Shown here: in pieces, positions 6,392-6,908 of the stretch
How the letters are laid out: each line of letters begins with the position of its first letter
Numbering within the stretch: position 1 is the first letter of the stretch
Origin: Deltaproteobacteria bacterium
GTDB taxonomy: Bacteria > Desulfobacterota > DSM-4660 > Desulfatiglandales > Desulfatiglandaceae
DNA length: 6,908 bases
NCBI GenBank assembly: GCA_003646995.1
Contig: QMLZ01000153.1
Location: 1 to 6,908 of the forward strand
Reading direction: 5' to 3'
Notes under the pieces: generated by a model
The model's input: the letters and a program-made list of their open reading frames with translations, nothing else
Databases searched by the model: none
What the model was told of the DNA's origin: nothing
Made by a program: the position numbers and the translations under genes

Positions 6392-6404
6392 CTGCTAATA
6401 GCAG
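6392..6404. repeat. Perfect 13-bp dyad upstream of the reductase gene
   Basis: CTGCTA-A-TAGCAG is a perfect inverted repeat around one central base, 55 bp before the reductase start codon. A one-base centre suits a protein operator better than an RNA hairpin, though a shorter hairpin with a longer loop is possible. No regulator gene is present in the window. Confidence 0.45.
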
Positions 6405-6458
6405 TCCTGAGCCGGGGTGCATGAGGGAATGACGTATCAAAACTAATGAATTCACATT

Positions 6459-6496
6459 CTAAGGAGCCGCCCTAGGGAATCCCTAGAGTCCTTTAG
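6459..6496. repeat. Nested inverted repeat with a perfect 15-bp core
   Basis: The core CTAGGGA-A-TCCCTAG (6472-6486) is perfect around one base. Outside it CTAAGGA (6459-6465) faces TCCTTTAG (6489-6496) with a single bulged base, giving a nested structure of nearly 40 bp. No T-run follows in either direction, so it does not look like a terminator. It may be an operator or a structured part of the leader RNA. Confidence 0.5.
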
Positions 6497-6604
6497 GCCA
6501 GAACCATGACAGCACCACGATTATGAATTTTATTGAGGAATAGTCAGAGGAGAGACTTTCCGGCCTGGCCTCATGCCCACCGAGCCCGGGTAGCCGCGAT
6601 GACC

Positions 6605-6617
6605 TTACCTCAGGTAA
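6605..6617. repeat. Perfect 13-bp dyad in the distal leader
   Basis: TTACCT-C-AGGTAA is a perfect inverted repeat around one central base, about 50 bp downstream of the predicted transcription start of the reductase operon. It overlaps the end of the eight-codon reading frame at 6610-6636. It could be a repressor site or form a small hairpin with a TTACC/GGTAA stem. Confidence 0.45.
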
Positions 6618-6636
6618 TGCTGAAAAATCTCAACAT
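6610..6636 (-). CDS. Possible eight-codon leader peptide
   Basis: On the minus strand AGGAG (6644-6648) stands seven bases before an ATG at 6634-6636 that opens a frame of only eight codons, reading MLRFFSIT, with a TGA stop. The binding site is better than that of btuF, and the frame lies early in the presumed leader of the reductase mRNA. No run of one regulatory amino acid is seen, so classical attenuation is not indicated. It may be chance. Confidence 0.2.
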   Translation of the reverse strand: MLRFFSIT

Positions 6637-6673
6637 GGATATGCTCCTTTTGCAAGTACCTTTAATACCGACA

Positions 6674-6703
6674 ATGTTATTAATGGAAACATCGATATGT
6701 CAA
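6674..6703 (-). promoter_or_regulatory. Candidate sigma70-type promoter of the reductase operon
   Basis: On the minus strand a perfect -35 TTGACA (6698-6703) is followed after 18 bases by TAACAT (6674-6679), which keeps the key first, second, fifth and sixth bases of the -10 consensus. The predicted start is near 6667. The 18-base spacing and the T before the -35 match the btu promoter at 4086-4115. No better promoter was found closer to the gene. Confidence 0.5.
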
Positions 6704-6874
6704 ACTGGTTTTTTCTATAAAACAAAACAAGGCTATAGGAATTATCAATAAGAATATGGCCTCAATCCAATTAAAGAAAAGTTTTTCATCCCTTGATAAC
6801 ACCCAATCGGGGACCTTGGTTGTTAATCCAATTCTTTCGACATAAACGCCCTAGATCTTTTTTCTACAAATTCC
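6704..6874. other. AT-rich intergenic DNA without a recognisable gene
   Basis: I see no credible coding frame here on either strand. The stretch is AT-rich, and the 9-mer AATCCAATT occurs twice (near 6764 and 6827). It separates the left-facing reductase promoter from a possible right-facing promoter at the window edge, so it is probably a divergent intergenic region. Confidence 0.35.
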
Positions 6875-6903
6875 TTGACAGAAATCTTTTTTAGTAATAG
6901 TTA
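6875..6903 (+). promoter_or_regulatory. Possible right-facing promoter leading out of the window
   Basis: The plus strand has a perfect -35 TTGACA (6875-6880) and, after 17 bases, TAGTTA (6898-6903), a poor -10 with three matches. If real, it would drive a gene to the right of the window, transcribed away from the reductase operon. Confidence 0.3.
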
Positions 6904-6908
6904 GAACA

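Larger units (their letters stand above)
6338..6667 (-). other. Long untranslated leader of the reductase operon, with dyads and a GC-rich patch
   Basis: If the promoter at 6674-6703 is used, the reductase mRNA carries about 330 nt before its start codon, and no convincing long gene lies in this stretch on either strand. A GC-rich patch (about 6560-6603) sits in otherwise AT-rich DNA. On the minus strand AGGCCAG (6565-6571) can pair perfectly with CTGGCCT (6495-6501) around a 63-nt segment. Perfect odd-length dyads lie at 6392-6404, 6472-6486 and 6605-6617. I could not match the whole to a known riboswitch class, and no intrinsic terminator precedes the gene. Confidence 0.4.

Noticed and set aside
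6550..6620. Possible c-di-GMP-I, Moco, SAM, ZTP or glycine riboswitch in the GC-rich patch
   Set aside because: Local words such as CCGGGTAGCCG and GGCCTGGCC resemble parts of known classes, but the obligatory conserved segments of each class are absent on both strands.
6533..6751. A 72-codon plus-strand frame starting with TTG
   Set aside because: It has no ribosome binding site and an unremarkable composition, and it crosses the dyad, the GC-rich patch and the reductase promoter. It is not supported as a gene.
1..6908. CRISPR array, tRNA, rRNA, insertion sequence or phage genes
   Set aside because: No regularly spaced long repeats, tRNA arms, rRNA segments, transposase motifs or terminal inverted repeats of an element were seen on either strand.

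Overview
The window reads as a metabolic and transport locus of a strictly anaerobic Gram-negative bacterium. The anaerobe inference rests on an ATP-driven iron-sulfur enzyme pair (a double-cubane-type reductase and its activator). The outer membrane is implied by an ExbB-type energiser beside a periplasmic-binding-protein ABC importer. The gene mix and the heptamer-type intergenic repeats would suit Desulfobacterota (former Deltaproteobacteria), but no sequence here fixes the taxonomy. Every convincing gene lies on the minus strand, so the locus is read from right to left.

Right part (6908 to 4314). A 571-bp stretch without a convincing long gene precedes a two-gene operon. It holds a good sigma70-type promoter (6674-6703) that would give a leader of about 330 nt. 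The leader contains perfect dyads, a GC-rich patch, a long-range pairing and an eight-codon reading frame with a good ribosome binding site. The operon follows: a 425-aa member of the 2-hydroxyacyl-CoA dehydratase / double-cubane-cluster reductase family (5060-6337), then its BadF/HgdC-type ATPase activator (4314-5063), overlapping by ATGA.

Middle part (4313 to 3651). A consensus-like promoter (4086-4115) starts a transcript almost exactly at the first helix of a cobalamin riboswitch (about 3771-4077). Next come an antiterminator hairpin (3705-3727) and an intrinsic terminator (3671-3710) that share bases, so the switch appears to work by premature termination. The aptamer carries an extra palindromic hairpin and short heptamer repeats in its peripheral arms.

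Left part (3650 to 1). Behind the switch lie a 62-codon cysteine-containing small ORF of unknown function (3462-3650), then btuF (binding protein), btuC (permease) and btuD (ATPase). After a 120-bp gap with degenerate heptamer repeats comes exbB, cut by the window edge. Together these describe B12-repressed corrinoid import: ExbB (with ExbD and TonB presumably beyond the edge) would power an outer-membrane receptor, BtuF would capture the corrinoid in the periplasm, and BtuCD would move it into the cytoplasm. The reductase pair has its own promoter. Its link to B12 uptake is one of position only.
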